Origin: an uncultured Legionellaceae bacterium
GTDB taxonomy: Bacteria > Pseudomonadota > Gammaproteobacteria > Legionellales > Legionellaceae
Length of the DNA stretch: 7,488 bases
NCBI GenBank assembly: GCA_903887975.1
Contig: CAISSD010000157.1
Coordinates: 1 to 7,488, forward strand
Direction of reading: 5' to 3'
Position numbers and translations under genes: made by a program. Under the pieces are notes generated by a model. It saw only the letters and a program-made list of their open reading frames with translations. It made no database searches and was not told the DNA's origin. This document shows, piece after piece, positions 1 to 6,334 of this stretch (position 1 is its first letter; the number at the start of each line of letters is the position of its first letter).

Positions 1-1
1 A

Positions 2-301
2 CACCAAAGTGCCTTAGAACTCATTGCTGTTCGCCAGACGCAAGATGATTTAGCGTACCAATTGGGTATGGCGCATCAAGAAGTATTGGCGCTTGGTGTG
101 AGCGGCGAGATTTTGGGTAATAATCCTGTGAATCGGATCGAGCTTCATGGGATAACGCCGCAATCCATAGGCGCCTTAATTGCTCTTTATGAGCATAAAG
201 TATTTGCTCAAGGCGTTATTTGGAACCTCAATTCATTTGATCAACCCGGTGTTGAAAGTGCAAAACGACTACTCCGACAACATTCAAAGTTAATCAATTA
301 A
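2..301 (+). CDS. pgi: Glucose-6-phosphate isomerase, C-terminal fragment (5' end outside window)
   Basis: This is the last 99 codons of a cytoplasmic phosphoglucose isomerase, which interconverts glucose-6-phosphate and fructose-6-phosphate. The frame is open from base 2 and ends at TAA 299-301. The fragment carries [19 protein letters not shown] followed by [11 protein letters not shown], which together match the PGI family signature G-x-[LIVM]-[LIVMFYW]-x4-[FY]-[DN]-Q-x-G-[VI]-E-x2-K (fragment residues 71-88). The final Lys of that signature is the conserved active-site lysine of the family. Residues at the signature end are SAK, where enterobacterial enzymes have LGK. Only 11 residues follow the lysine, so the C-terminal tail is shorter than the E. 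coli enzyme's, which runs about 35 residues further. The catalytic His and Glu lie upstream of the window. The first 20 codons are more divergent. The family call is secure; completeness of the gene cannot be judged. Confidence 0.95.
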   Translation, partial: HQSALELIAVRQTQDDLAYQLGMAHQEVLALGVSGEILGNNPVNRIELHGITPQSIGALIALYEHKVFAQGVIWNLNSFDQPGVESAKRLLRQHSKLIN

Positions 302-308
302 AAAATTA

Positions 309-337
309 TTGTGTCCAGTGAATGAGTCGATTATTAT
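309..337 (+). promoter_or_regulatory. Candidate sigma-70 promoter for the rml operon
   Basis: The only non-coding gap before rmlB contains TTGTGT (309-314) and TATTAT (332-337), separated by exactly 17 bases. The -10 box matches TATAAT at five of six positions; the -35 box matches TTGACA at only the first three. There is no extended -10 TG. Transcription would begin around 343-345, leaving a leader of about 20 bases before the rmlB start at 365. No hairpin with a T-run separates it from pgi, so read-through from pgi is also possible. This is inference from weak consensus matches. Confidence 0.35.
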
Positions 338-364
338 GCTTGTACATCATTGGTGGGTTTATTT

Positions 365-1408
365 ATGACAATTCTTGTAACAGGTGGCGCTGGTTTTATT
401 GGTAGTAATTTTGTTTTAAATTGGTTTAAGCATTCGGATGAACCGGTGGTTAATCTTGATAAGTTAACCTATGCGGGTAATCTTCAAAACCTTAAAACGT
501 TGGCTTCTCACCCGGGGCATCATTTTGTGGTGGGTGATGTGAATGATGTGGTTCAAGTTCGTGATTTGTTGCATCAACATCATGTTCGAGCCATTGTGCA
601 TTTTGCAGCAGAAAGCCATGTCGATCGCTCTATTGATGCACCAGATGCATTCATGCAGACCAACATCATGGGCACATTTAATTTACTCCATACCTCACGT
701 TCGTATTGGGCAAATTTGGCACCCAAGGAAAAACTTGATTTTCGATTTTTACATGTTTCAACGGATGAGGTTTATGGTAGTTTGGATGCTAAAGCCCCAA
801 GCTTTACCGAAGAGCATCGCTACGAACCCAATAGCCCTTATTCTGCCAGTAAAGCTGCATCCGATCATTTGGTACGTGCTTATCATCATACGTATGGCTT
901 GCCAACCTTAACCACCAATTGTTCGAATAATTATGGTCCTTATCAATTTCCAGAAAAACTAATTCCATTGTGCATTCAACGTGCAATACAACACTTACCG
1001 ATCCCCATCTACGGACATGGCCACAATATTCGTGACTGGCTGTATGTTGAGGATCATTGTGAGGCGTTGCGTGTTGTGTTGGAGCGAGGATCTTGTGGTG
1101 AGGTTTACAATATTGGTGGTTGCAATGAAAAAACCAATCTTGAGGTGGTGGATATGATTATCGAGATTTTGGATGAAGCACACCCAAGACCAGATGGTCT
1201 ATCATACAAACAGCAAATTACTTTTGTTAAAGACAGACCAGGTCATGATGCACGTTATGCCATGAATGCGTCAAAAATAGAACAAAAATTAGGCTGGAAG
1301 CCTCAAGAAACTTTTGAATCTGGTATTCGAAAAACAGTCCATTGGTATTTAGAGCATCAACATTGGATGCATGCATTGCATCAAGCTTGTGAGGTTTCTC
1401 ATGCGTAA
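365..1408 (+). CDS. rmlB: dTDP-glucose 4,6-dehydratase RmlB
   Basis: Cytoplasmic NAD-dependent short-chain dehydrogenase/reductase that converts dTDP-D-glucose to dTDP-4-keto-6-deoxy-D-glucose, the second step of dTDP-L-rhamnose synthesis and the branch point for dTDP-amino sugars. The 347-residue product has the Rossmann glycine motif GGAGFIG (7-13), [12 protein letters not shown] (80-91), the catalytic triplet T133-D134-E135 in STDEVYG, and the Y159-x3-K163 pair in YSASK. It also has [18 protein letters not shown] (185-202), IRDWLYVED (222-230) and [10 protein letters not shown] (290-299). Length and motifs match E. coli RmlB (about 355-361 residues). The start is ATG 365, giving the usual MTILVTGG N-terminus, with GGTGGG at 352-357 as ribosome site seven bases upstream; an in-frame TTG at 350 would add five non-family residues. 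The gene overlaps rmlA by 8 bases. The symbol rfbB is a synonym. Confidence 0.97.
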   Translation: MTILVTGGAGFIGSNFVLNWFKHSDEPVVNLDKLTYAGNLQNLKTLASHPGHHFVVGDVNDVVQVRDLLHQHHVRAIVHFAAESHVDRSIDAPDAFMQTNIMGTFNLLHTSRSYWANLAPKEKLDFRFLHVSTDEVYGSLDAKAPSFTEEHRYEPNSPYSASKAASDHLVRAYHHTYGLPTLTTNCSNNYGPYQFPEKLIPLCIQRAIQHLPIPIYGHGHNIRDWLYVEDHCEALRVVLERGSCGEVYNIGGCNEKTNLEVVDMIIEILDEAHPRPDGLSYKQQITFVKDRPGHDARYAMNASKIEQKLGWKPQETFESGIRKTVHWYLEHQHWMHALHQACEVSHA

Positions 1409-2282
1409 AGGCATTATATTGGCAGGTGGTTCTGGTACCAGGCTTCATCCCGCAACCATTGCCATTTCCAAACAGTTGTTACCAGTGTTTGATAAGCCCA
1501 TGGTTTATTATCCATTAAGTACATTGATGCTGGCTGGTATTCAAGATATTTTGGTGATATCCACCCCGCAAGACACACCAAGATACCAACAATTGTTGGG
1601 CACTGGTGCGCAGTGGGGATTGAATCTGTCGTATGCGGTGCAGCCGGAGCCAGGTGGATTGGCACAAGCTTTTTTGATTGGCGAGTCTTTTGTGGGCAAT
1701 CATCCTTCGGCGTTGATTTTGGGGGATAATATTTTTTATGGCCATGATATGGGTCATTTGTTTCAAAAGGCTATGGAGCGAACAACAGGCGCCACGGTTT
1801 TTGCCTATCATGTGAATGATCCCGAACGTTATGGGGTGGTGACGTTTGACGCAACAGGCGCGGTGCATTCTATTGAAGAAAAACCCTCCAAACCAAAATC
1901 CAGTTATGCCGTGACGGGGCTTTATTTTTATGATGAGAATGCAGTACATTTGGTGCGCGATTTACGTCCTTCGGCGCGCAATGAATTGGAAATTACCGAC
2001 TTAAATCGTTTGTATTTAGAGCAAAAAAATTTGCATGTGGAACTTATGGGACGTGGGTTTGCCTGGTTTGATATGGGAACACATGAATCATTATTAAGTG
2101 CCAGCCAATTTGTCAGTACTTTAGAAACCAGACAAAATTTTAAAATATCGTGTCCGGAGGAAATTGCTTATCGCAATCAGTGGATCAACGCGGATCAATT
2201 GGCACGCCTAGCGGCGCCGCTTAAAAAAAGCAGTTATGGGCAATACCTTGAACGTTTGTTGATCTCAAATCATGACTTTTAA
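1401..2282 (+). CDS. rmlA: Glucose-1-phosphate thymidylyltransferase RmlA
   Basis: Cytoplasmic nucleotidyltransferase that joins dTTP and glucose-1-phosphate into dTDP-glucose, the first and feedback-controlled step of the dTDP-rhamnose route. The 293-residue product equals the usual length of the short RmlA form. Visible motifs are the nucleotide-binding loop [13 protein letters not shown] (7-19), K24 in [12 protein letters not shown], the metal-binding D109 in LGDN, IEEKP (158-162), and the second metal Asp D224 in WFDMGTH. The start is ATG 1401, inside the rmlB stop region (ATGCGTAA overlap), with GAGG at 1391-1394 six bases upstream; reading in from 1371 would add residues absent from the family. 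The last bases overlap rmlD by 11. The 3' end is locally GC-rich (33 of 60 bases at 2161-2220). The symbol rfbA is a synonym. Confidence 0.97.
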   Translation: MRKGIILAGGSGTRLHPATIAISKQLLPVFDKPMVYYPLSTLMLAGIQDILVISTPQDTPRYQQLLGTGAQWGLNLSYAVQPEPGGLAQAFLIGESFVGNHPSALILGDNIFYGHDMGHLFQKAMERTTGATVFAYHVNDPERYGVVTFDATGAVHSIEEKPSKPKSSYAVTGLYFYDENAVHLVRDLRPSARNELEITDLNRLYLEQKNLHVELMGRGFAWFDMGTHESLLSASQFVSTLETRQNFKISCPEEIAYRNQWINADQLARLAAPLKKSSYGQYLERLLISNHDF

Positions 2283-3177
2283 AATTTTATTATTGGGTAA
2301 AGATGGGCAAGTGGGTTGGCATTTGCATCAAGATTTAAAACCTTTGGGTGAGCTGATTGCTTTGGGTCGTCATGAGGTTGATTTTGAAGATTTAAATGCT
2401 TTAAAAGAGCTGTTGTATCGAATAAAACCCGATGTGTTGGTGAATGCTGTGGCGTACACGGCTGTTGATAAAGCCGAATCAGAGCCCGAGCTTTCTTATC
2501 GCATTAATGCCGAGGCAGTTGATGTGATGGCACAATTTGCTAAAAAAACCGATGCATTTTTGATTCATTACTCAACAGATTATGTGTTTGATGGAAAAAA
2601 ATTGGGACCCTACATTGAAACGGATCCCACGAATCCTTTGAATGTTTATGGTCAATCAAAATTGGCGGGGGAAGAGGCGATTGTTGCCAGTGGGTGTCGG
2701 TATCTGATTGCACGTATTGGCTGGGTCTATGCGCATCGTCGGCATAATTTCCCAACGGCTATTTTAAAGCGTGCAATGACGCAGGAGCATTTGAAGGTTG
2801 TCAATGATGGGTTTGGTACACCAACCCATGCGGGATGGATATCTTCCATGACGGCTTTTGGGTTGAAAAAAATCATAGCAGAAAATGTGGTGGGCATTTA
2901 TCATTGGGCACCGATGGGTGTGACCAATTGGTATGACTATGCAACATTGGTTTTGACCTTAGGGCATGAGCAAGGCATGCCACTAAAAGCAATGCCTCAA
3001 AGTATAGAAGCCATTTCCAGTATGCATTACAAAACGCCAGCAGTCCGTCCTTTGAATGGCTGTTTGGATACCAATCTTTGGCGCAATGTTATGGGATGTC
3101 ATTTACCTCACTGGCAAGAGCCATTGTCTTTTGTTGTAGCATTATTATCAAAAAGTATTTTATTACAGGAGTCTTGA
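2272..3177 (+). CDS. rmlD: dTDP-4-dehydrorhamnose reductase RmlD
   Basis: NAD(P)H-dependent reductase for the last step, dTDP-4-keto-L-rhamnose to dTDP-L-rhamnose. The 301-residue product shows the Rossmann loop LGKDGQVG (8-15), [12 protein letters not shown] (58-69), STDYVFDG (101-108) with T102, and the catalytic pair Y126-x3-K130 in YGQSK. Further family blocks are IARIGWVYA (146-154), the [12 protein letters not shown] block (178-189) and RPLNGCLDT (259-267). In that last block most relatives I recall read RPxNSxLD, so the Ser-to-Gly change is mildly unusual. The start ATG 2272 overlaps the rmlA stop by 11 bases. No clear Shine-Dalgarno precedes it, so translation probably depends on coupling to rmlA. 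Length is normal for the family. The symbol rfbD is a synonym. Confidence 0.95.
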   Translation: MTFKILLLGKDGQVGWHLHQDLKPLGELIALGRHEVDFEDLNALKELLYRIKPDVLVNAVAYTAVDKAESEPELSYRINAEAVDVMAQFAKKTDAFLIHYSTDYVFDGKKLGPYIETDPTNPLNVYGQSKLAGEEAIVASGCRYLIARIGWVYAHRRHNFPTAILKRAMTQEHLKVVNDGFGTPTHAGWISSMTAFGLKKIIAENVVGIYHWAPMGVTNWYDYATLVLTLGHEQGMPLKAMPQSIEAISSMHYKTPAVRPLNGCLDTNLWRNVMGCHLPHWQEPLSFVVALLSKSILLQES

Positions 3178-3179
3178 GC

Positions 3180-3728
3180 ATGAAGAGTACGCGTCTTGCA
3201 ATTCCTGAGGTTATCTTGCTCGAGCCACAGTTGTTTTCAGATGATCGCGGTTATTTTTACGAGAGTTTTAATCAAAAGAAATTTTCTGAAGTGGTCGGGC
3301 GTGAAGTTCATTTTGTGCAGGACAATTGTTCGATGTCTCATCAAGGTGTGCTGCGAGGTTTACATTACCAGGTGGTTCATCCTCAAGGAAAACTGGTGAG
3401 TGTACTGCAAGGCGAGGTTTTTGATGTGGCGGTGGATGTTCGAATAAATTCACCGACACGGGGCCAATGGGTGGCAGAAATTTTGTCGGCAGAAAATAAA
3501 AAACAATTGTGGATTCCAGAAGGTTTTGCGCATGGATTTTTGGTATTGTCTAAAGAGGCGATTTTTCAGTATAAAGTCACGGATTATTGGTATGCCCAAC
3601 ATGAGCGCTGTCTTCGTTATGACGATGAAACGCTGAGTATTCGATGGCCAGATACGCTTGTTCCAAAAATTTCAGAGAAAGACAGCGCTGGCACTAAGTG
3701 GGGCGATGGAGTGGGCATCAATGGATGA
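3180..3728 (+). CDS. rmlC: dTDP-4-dehydrorhamnose 3,5-epimerase RmlC
   Basis: Cupin-fold epimerase that inverts C3 and C5 of dTDP-4-keto-6-deoxyglucose to give dTDP-4-keto-L-rhamnose. The 182-residue product has DDRGYFYESFNQKKF (21-35), FVQDNCSMS (45-53), GVLRGLHYQ (56-64) with the catalytic His H62, K71 in QGKLV, GEVFDVAVD (78-86), WIPEGFAHGFLVL (111-123), and Y131 as the expected catalytic tyrosine; D168 is the likely partner of H62. The start ATG 3180 gives the normal N-terminus (MKSTRLAIPEV). It lies two bases after the rmlD stop, with CAGGAG at 3166-3171 eight bases upstream, so the ribosome site sits inside the end of rmlD. An in-frame run upstream from 3078 overlaps rmlD and is not family-like. 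The 3' end overlaps the aminotransferase by 8 bases. The symbol rfbC is a synonym. Confidence 0.97.
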   Translation: MKSTRLAIPEVILLEPQLFSDDRGYFYESFNQKKFSEVVGREVHFVQDNCSMSHQGVLRGLHYQVVHPQGKLVSVLQGEVFDVAVDVRINSPTRGQWVAEILSAENKKQLWIPEGFAHGFLVLSKEAIFQYKVTDYWYAQHERCLRYDDETLSIRWPDTLVPKISEKDSAGTKWGDGVGING

Positions 3729-4854
3729 ACGTAAAATTTATGTAACCCAACCAAGCTTACCCCCTTTAAAAGAATTTTTGCCTTATTTAGAACGCATTTG
3801 GAATAGTCATACACTAACCAATAATGGACCCTATCATCAAGAACTAGAACAAGCACTGTGTGATTATTTGGGTGTTGAATACATCTCGTTGTTTACCAAC
3901 GGAACCATTGCGTTGATTTCTGCGTTACAAGCATTGGAAATACAAGGTGAGGTGATTACAACACCTTATTCTTTTGTTGCCACAACACATGCATTGCTTT
4001 GGAATGGCATCACGCCGGTTTTTTCAGACATCGATCCCTTAACGCTTAATTTAGATCCCCGATGTATTGAGGAAAAAATTACAGAAAAAACCACAGCGAT
4101 TATGCCTGTCCATTGTTATGGTCGTCCTTGTGATGTTGAATCGATTCAAAAAATTGCGGATAAGCATGGTTTGAAGGTTATTTATGATGCAGCGCATGCT
4201 TTTGGTGTACGATGTCATCATGGTCAAAGTGTGCTGCAATATGGAACGTTATCCGTCCTTAGTTTTCATGCCACAAAAGTGTTTAATACCTTTGAAGGCG
4301 GCGCCATTGTTTCCCCCGATATGGGCATGAAACAGCGCATTGATAAGCTTAAAAATTTTGGTTTTACCGATGAAATAAATGTGATTGTAACAGGCATCAA
4401 TGGCAAGATGAGTGAATTTAATGCAGCCCTTGGTTTATTACAGTTAAAGCATATGCCTCATTATTTATTGATGAGAAAAAAAATTGTTAATCGTTATGTT
4501 GAAGCATTAAAATCGATTGAAGGCATTCAAATGATGGCTTATGAAGATGCGCACTCAAATGACGCATACTTTCCCATTTTGGTGACAAAAAAAGCGCGAA
4601 TAACGCGGGATGTTTTGTATGAGGCATTAAAACAACGGGGTGTTTATACACGGCGTTATTTTTATCCCTTAATCTCAACCTTTCCAATGTATCAACGATT
4701 GCCTACTGCTTCAGAAAAAGTTTTACCCGTTGCAACCAGGATTGCCAATGAGGTTTTGTGTTTGCCCATTTATCCGGATTTAGCAGGGGATGATCAAATA
4801 AAAATTATTGATTGTATTTTAGACGTGATGATGCATCAAGATGTGGTGTCCTAA
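3721..4854 (+). CDS. DegT/DnrJ/EryC1/StrS-family sugar aminotransferase, probably VioA-like (dTDP-4-amino-4,6-dideoxyhexose)
   Basis: PLP-dependent aminotransferase (377 residues) acting on a nucleotide-linked keto sugar. Family marks are TNNGPYHQELE (33-43), FTNGTIAL (58-65) at the PLP-phosphate site, TTPYSFVATTHALLWNG (80-96), D156 in YDAAHAFG (PLP ring nitrogen), the Schiff-base lysine K186 in SFHATKVFNTFEGGAI, and GINGKMSEFNAALGLLQL (225-242). The N-terminus IYVTQPSLPPL with LTNNGP and the typical length resemble, from memory, VioA-type 4-aminotransferases more than FdtB/QdtB 3-aminotransferases, and no ketoisomerase (FdtA/QdtA) is seen nearby. Position directly after rmlBADC suggests the RmlB product as substrate, with glutamate as usual donor. 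The start ATG 3721 overlaps the rmlC stop by 8 bases, with GGAG at 3708-3711; ATG 3706 is an alternative adding five residues. Family call is secure; exact sugar product is inference. WecE-like or perosamine-type activity remains possible. Confidence 0.9.
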   Translation: MDERKIYVTQPSLPPLKEFLPYLERIWNSHTLTNNGPYHQELEQALCDYLGVEYISLFTNGTIALISALQALEIQGEVITTPYSFVATTHALLWNGITPVFSDIDPLTLNLDPRCIEEKITEKTTAIMPVHCYGRPCDVESIQKIADKHGLKVIYDAAHAFGVRCHHGQSVLQYGTLSVLSFHATKVFNTFEGGAIVSPDMGMKQRIDKLKNFGFTDEINVIVTGINGKMSEFNAALGLLQLKHMPHYLLMRKKIVNRYVEALKSIEGIQMMAYEDAHSNDAYFPILVTKKARITRDVLYEALKQRGVYTRRYFYPLISTFPMYQRLPTASEKVLPVATRIANEVLCLPIYPDLAGDDQIKIIDCILDVMMHQDVVS

Positions 4855-4860
4855 GGAGGT
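4853..4860 (+). promoter_or_regulatory. Perfect Shine-Dalgarno sequence before the acyltransferase
   Basis: AAGGAGGT is fully complementary to the 3' end of bacterial 16S rRNA and starts inside the TAA stop of the aminotransferase. Two adjacent ATG codons follow, at 4863 and 4866. From AGGAGG (4854-4859) the spacing is 3 bases to the first and 6 bases to the second, so the second is the better placed start. It is the strongest ribosome site in the window and marks the one junction with a real gap. Confidence 0.85.
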
Positions 4861-4865
4861 TTATG

Positions 4866-5435
4866 ATGGGATTTTTAAGTCAGGAACAGCTTGATTCCAT
4901 GGGTTTTGCTGCTTTGGGCCAACAGGTTTTAATTTCTGATAAGGCTTCTATTTATAATCCTGCTAAGATTTCTATTGGGTCACACGTCAGAATCGATGAT
5001 TTTGCTATTCTTTCTGCTGGAGAAGGCGGAATATGGATTGGAAGCTATATTCATATCGCATGTTTTTGTTCTTTTATTGGGCGAGGCAAAATAGTTTTAT
5101 CCGATTTTAGTAATATTTCATCAAGAGTGTCTCTTTATTCGAGTTCGGATGATTTTTCTGGTTGTTTTTTAACCAGTCCTTTGGTCTCTGATCGTTATAA
5201 AAAAGTACGACATGATGATGTTTATCTGGATAAACATGTGATTGTTGGGAGTGGCTGTGTTATTTTACCTGGCGTGCGTTTGGAAGAAGGTGTGGCGGTA
5301 GGCGCATTAAGTCTTGTCAACAAAGATTGTGCGGCATTTGGTGTGTATTGTGGAACCCCTGCAAAACGTATTTCAGAACGTCAAAAAAATATTTTGAAAC
5401 TAGAACAAGATTTTCTAAAAGTTGAGACACAATGA
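4866..5435 (+). CDS. Left-handed beta-helix (hexapeptide-repeat) acyltransferase, possibly VioB-like N-acetyltransferase
   Basis: Cytoplasmic acyl-CoA-dependent transferase of the LacA/NodL/CysE hexapeptide superfamily, 189 residues. Repeated [LIV]-G-x4 turns are seen at ISIGSHVRIDDFAIL (35-49), GIWIGSYIHIACFCSFIG (55-72), IVLSDFSNISSRVSLY (76-91) and VIVGSGCVILPGVRLEEGVAVGALSLV (125-151), ending in the usual CGTPAKRI cap (162-169). H116 and H124 are candidates for the catalytic histidine; I cannot choose between them. There is no signal peptide or membrane helix. Two starts are possible (ATG 4863 or 4866); the second has better spacing to the ribosome site. Its place directly behind a sugar aminotransferase suggests it acylates the new amino group, as VioB does on dTDP-Qui4N. 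An O-acetyltransferase acting on a finished sugar is the main alternative. The 3' end overlaps the next gene by ATGA. Confidence 0.85.
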   Translation: MGFLSQEQLDSMGFAALGQQVLISDKASIYNPAKISIGSHVRIDDFAILSAGEGGIWIGSYIHIACFCSFIGRGKIVLSDFSNISSRVSLYSSSDDFSGCFLTSPLVSDRYKKVRHDDVYLDKHVIVGSGCVILPGVRLEEGVAVGALSLVNKDCAAFGVYCGTPAKRISERQKNILKLEQDFLKVETQ

Positions 5436-6334
5436 AACAGTATCAATTATCTGTATTGCTGGTCACATACAACCATCAACACTACATTCAACAAGCTTTG
5501 CATGGGTTGCTGCGTCAAGAGATTGATGTTGATATTGAGGTGGTGGTGGCCGATGATGCATCAACCGATGAAACATTAAGCATGATTAAATCCCATGAGG
5601 GACAAAACTCAAGATTGCATTTTAAGTATTTGTCGTCTGATTGTAATTTGGGAATCACCAAAAATTATCAGCGTGGTTTTGCGGCTTGTAGCGGAACTTA
5701 TGTTGCTGTTCTTGAAGGTGATGATTATTGGTGTAGTCCATTTAAATTAAAACGACAAATGGATTTTTTGGATACGCATTGGGAGGCCAACGCTTGTGCG
5801 GTTAATTATTTTGTTTATGTTCAAGAGTCCCAGCAATTATTTCCAAGGGTTATCCTCAATCAAGAACATCGTTTGTTAACGGCAAGAGATTTAATCAATG
5901 ATAACTTGGTTGGTAATTTTTCAGTTTGTATGTATCGGAAGTCTGTTTTTGAGGCATTGCCCAAAAAATTATTTGAATTGTGTTCTTATGATTGGATTAT
6001 TAATATTTGCTTGGCACGTGAGGGTTTTTTTGCATTTTTAGGTGAATGCATGTCGGTGTATCGGGTGCACTCTAACGGCATGTGGTCCAAAAAAACACAT
6101 AAAGAGCAAGTTGCTGAATTATTAATTGCCATTGATGACTATGATGCATTAACCAATGGCGTTTTTCATGATGAATTTGAGTCTAAAAAAGTTTGTCTCA
6201 ATCAACAAACCAATAAATTTTATGATATTTATTTGAAATATATGCCGTTGTTGTTTAAAAAAATGTATCGACAATTGACGCCAATAAAATATCGCCACGC
6301 TATTCGACAACGTATTTTAAGGCTTTATTCATGA
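5432..6334 (+). CDS. Family 2 glycosyltransferase (GT-A fold), acceptor unknown
   Basis: Inverting GT2 glycosyltransferase of 300 residues that would transfer a nucleotide-activated sugar to a polysaccharide precursor at the inner face of the cytoplasmic membrane. The N-terminal GT-A domain has SVLLVTYNH (7-15), VVADDASTDET (38-48), and the metal-binding block LEGDDYWCSPFKLKRQ (94-109), whose D97-D98 form the DXD-like element. The C-terminal half has SYDWIINICLA (185-195), where D187 is the likely catalytic-base region, and YRVHSNGMWS (210-219), a motif common in this GT2 subgroup. The last 27 residues hold eight Lys/Arg and no Asp/Glu, suggesting contact with membrane lipid. No transmembrane helix is evident. 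The start ATG 5432 overlaps the acyltransferase stop by four bases (ATGA), with only a weak ribosome site, so coupling is likely. Donor could be dTDP-Rha or the acylamino sugar; sequence alone does not decide. Confidence 0.9.
   Translation: MKQYQLSVLLVTYNHQHYIQQALHGLLRQEIDVDIEVVVADDASTDETLSMIKSHEGQNSRLHFKYLSSDCNLGITKNYQRGFAACSGTYVAVLEGDDYWCSPFKLKRQMDFLDTHWEANACAVNYFVYVQESQQLFPRVILNQEHRLLTARDLINDNLVGNFSVCMYRKSVFEALPKKLFELCSYDWIINICLAREGFFAFLGECMSVYRVHSNGMWSKKTHKEQVAELLIAIDDYDALTNGVFHDEFESKKVCLNQQTNKFYDIYLKYMPLLFKKMYRQLTPIKYRHAIRQRILRLYS

Noticed and set aside
350..364. TTG at 350 as the start of rmlB
   Set aside because: It would add MVGLF ahead of the normal RmlB N-terminus and would consume the ribosome site; ATG 365 is better.
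1366..1382. Small hairpin GATGCA-TGCAT-TGCATC just before the rmlA ribosome site
   Set aside because: A six-base, AT-containing stem inside the rmlB coding end does not cover the ribosome site at 1391-1394 and is within chance expectation.
1586..1599. Perfect 14-base palindrome CCAACAATTGTTGG in rmlA
   Set aside because: A palindrome of this length is expected about once in every two windows of this size by chance, and it falls in ordinary codons.
1515..1949. 144-codon open frame on the minus strand opposite rmlA
   Set aside because: It is antisense to a complete, motif-rich rmlA, has no recognisable domain and a basic, low-complexity product; it is a shadow of the real gene.
2210..2221. 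GC-rich palindrome AGCGGCGCCGCT followed by TTAAAAAAAG near the end of rmlA
   Set aside because: It is followed by A, not T, on the + strand, so it is not a terminator for the operon; on the minus strand the T-run comes before the stem. Twelve-base palindromes are expected by chance.
5294..5301. GGCGGTAG, the core of the ops/JUMPstart element that recruits RfaH in polysaccharide operons
   Set aside because: It lies deep inside the acyltransferase coding region (codons for V-A-V-G), not in a 5' leader, and the bases after the core (GCG) do not fit the T expected at the third position. A chance match is more likely.
72..5570. Repeated GCATCAA words across the window as a possible DNA uptake signal
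   Set aside because: Most copies fall in codons for His-Gln or similar pairs; they are irregularly spaced with no conserved flanks.
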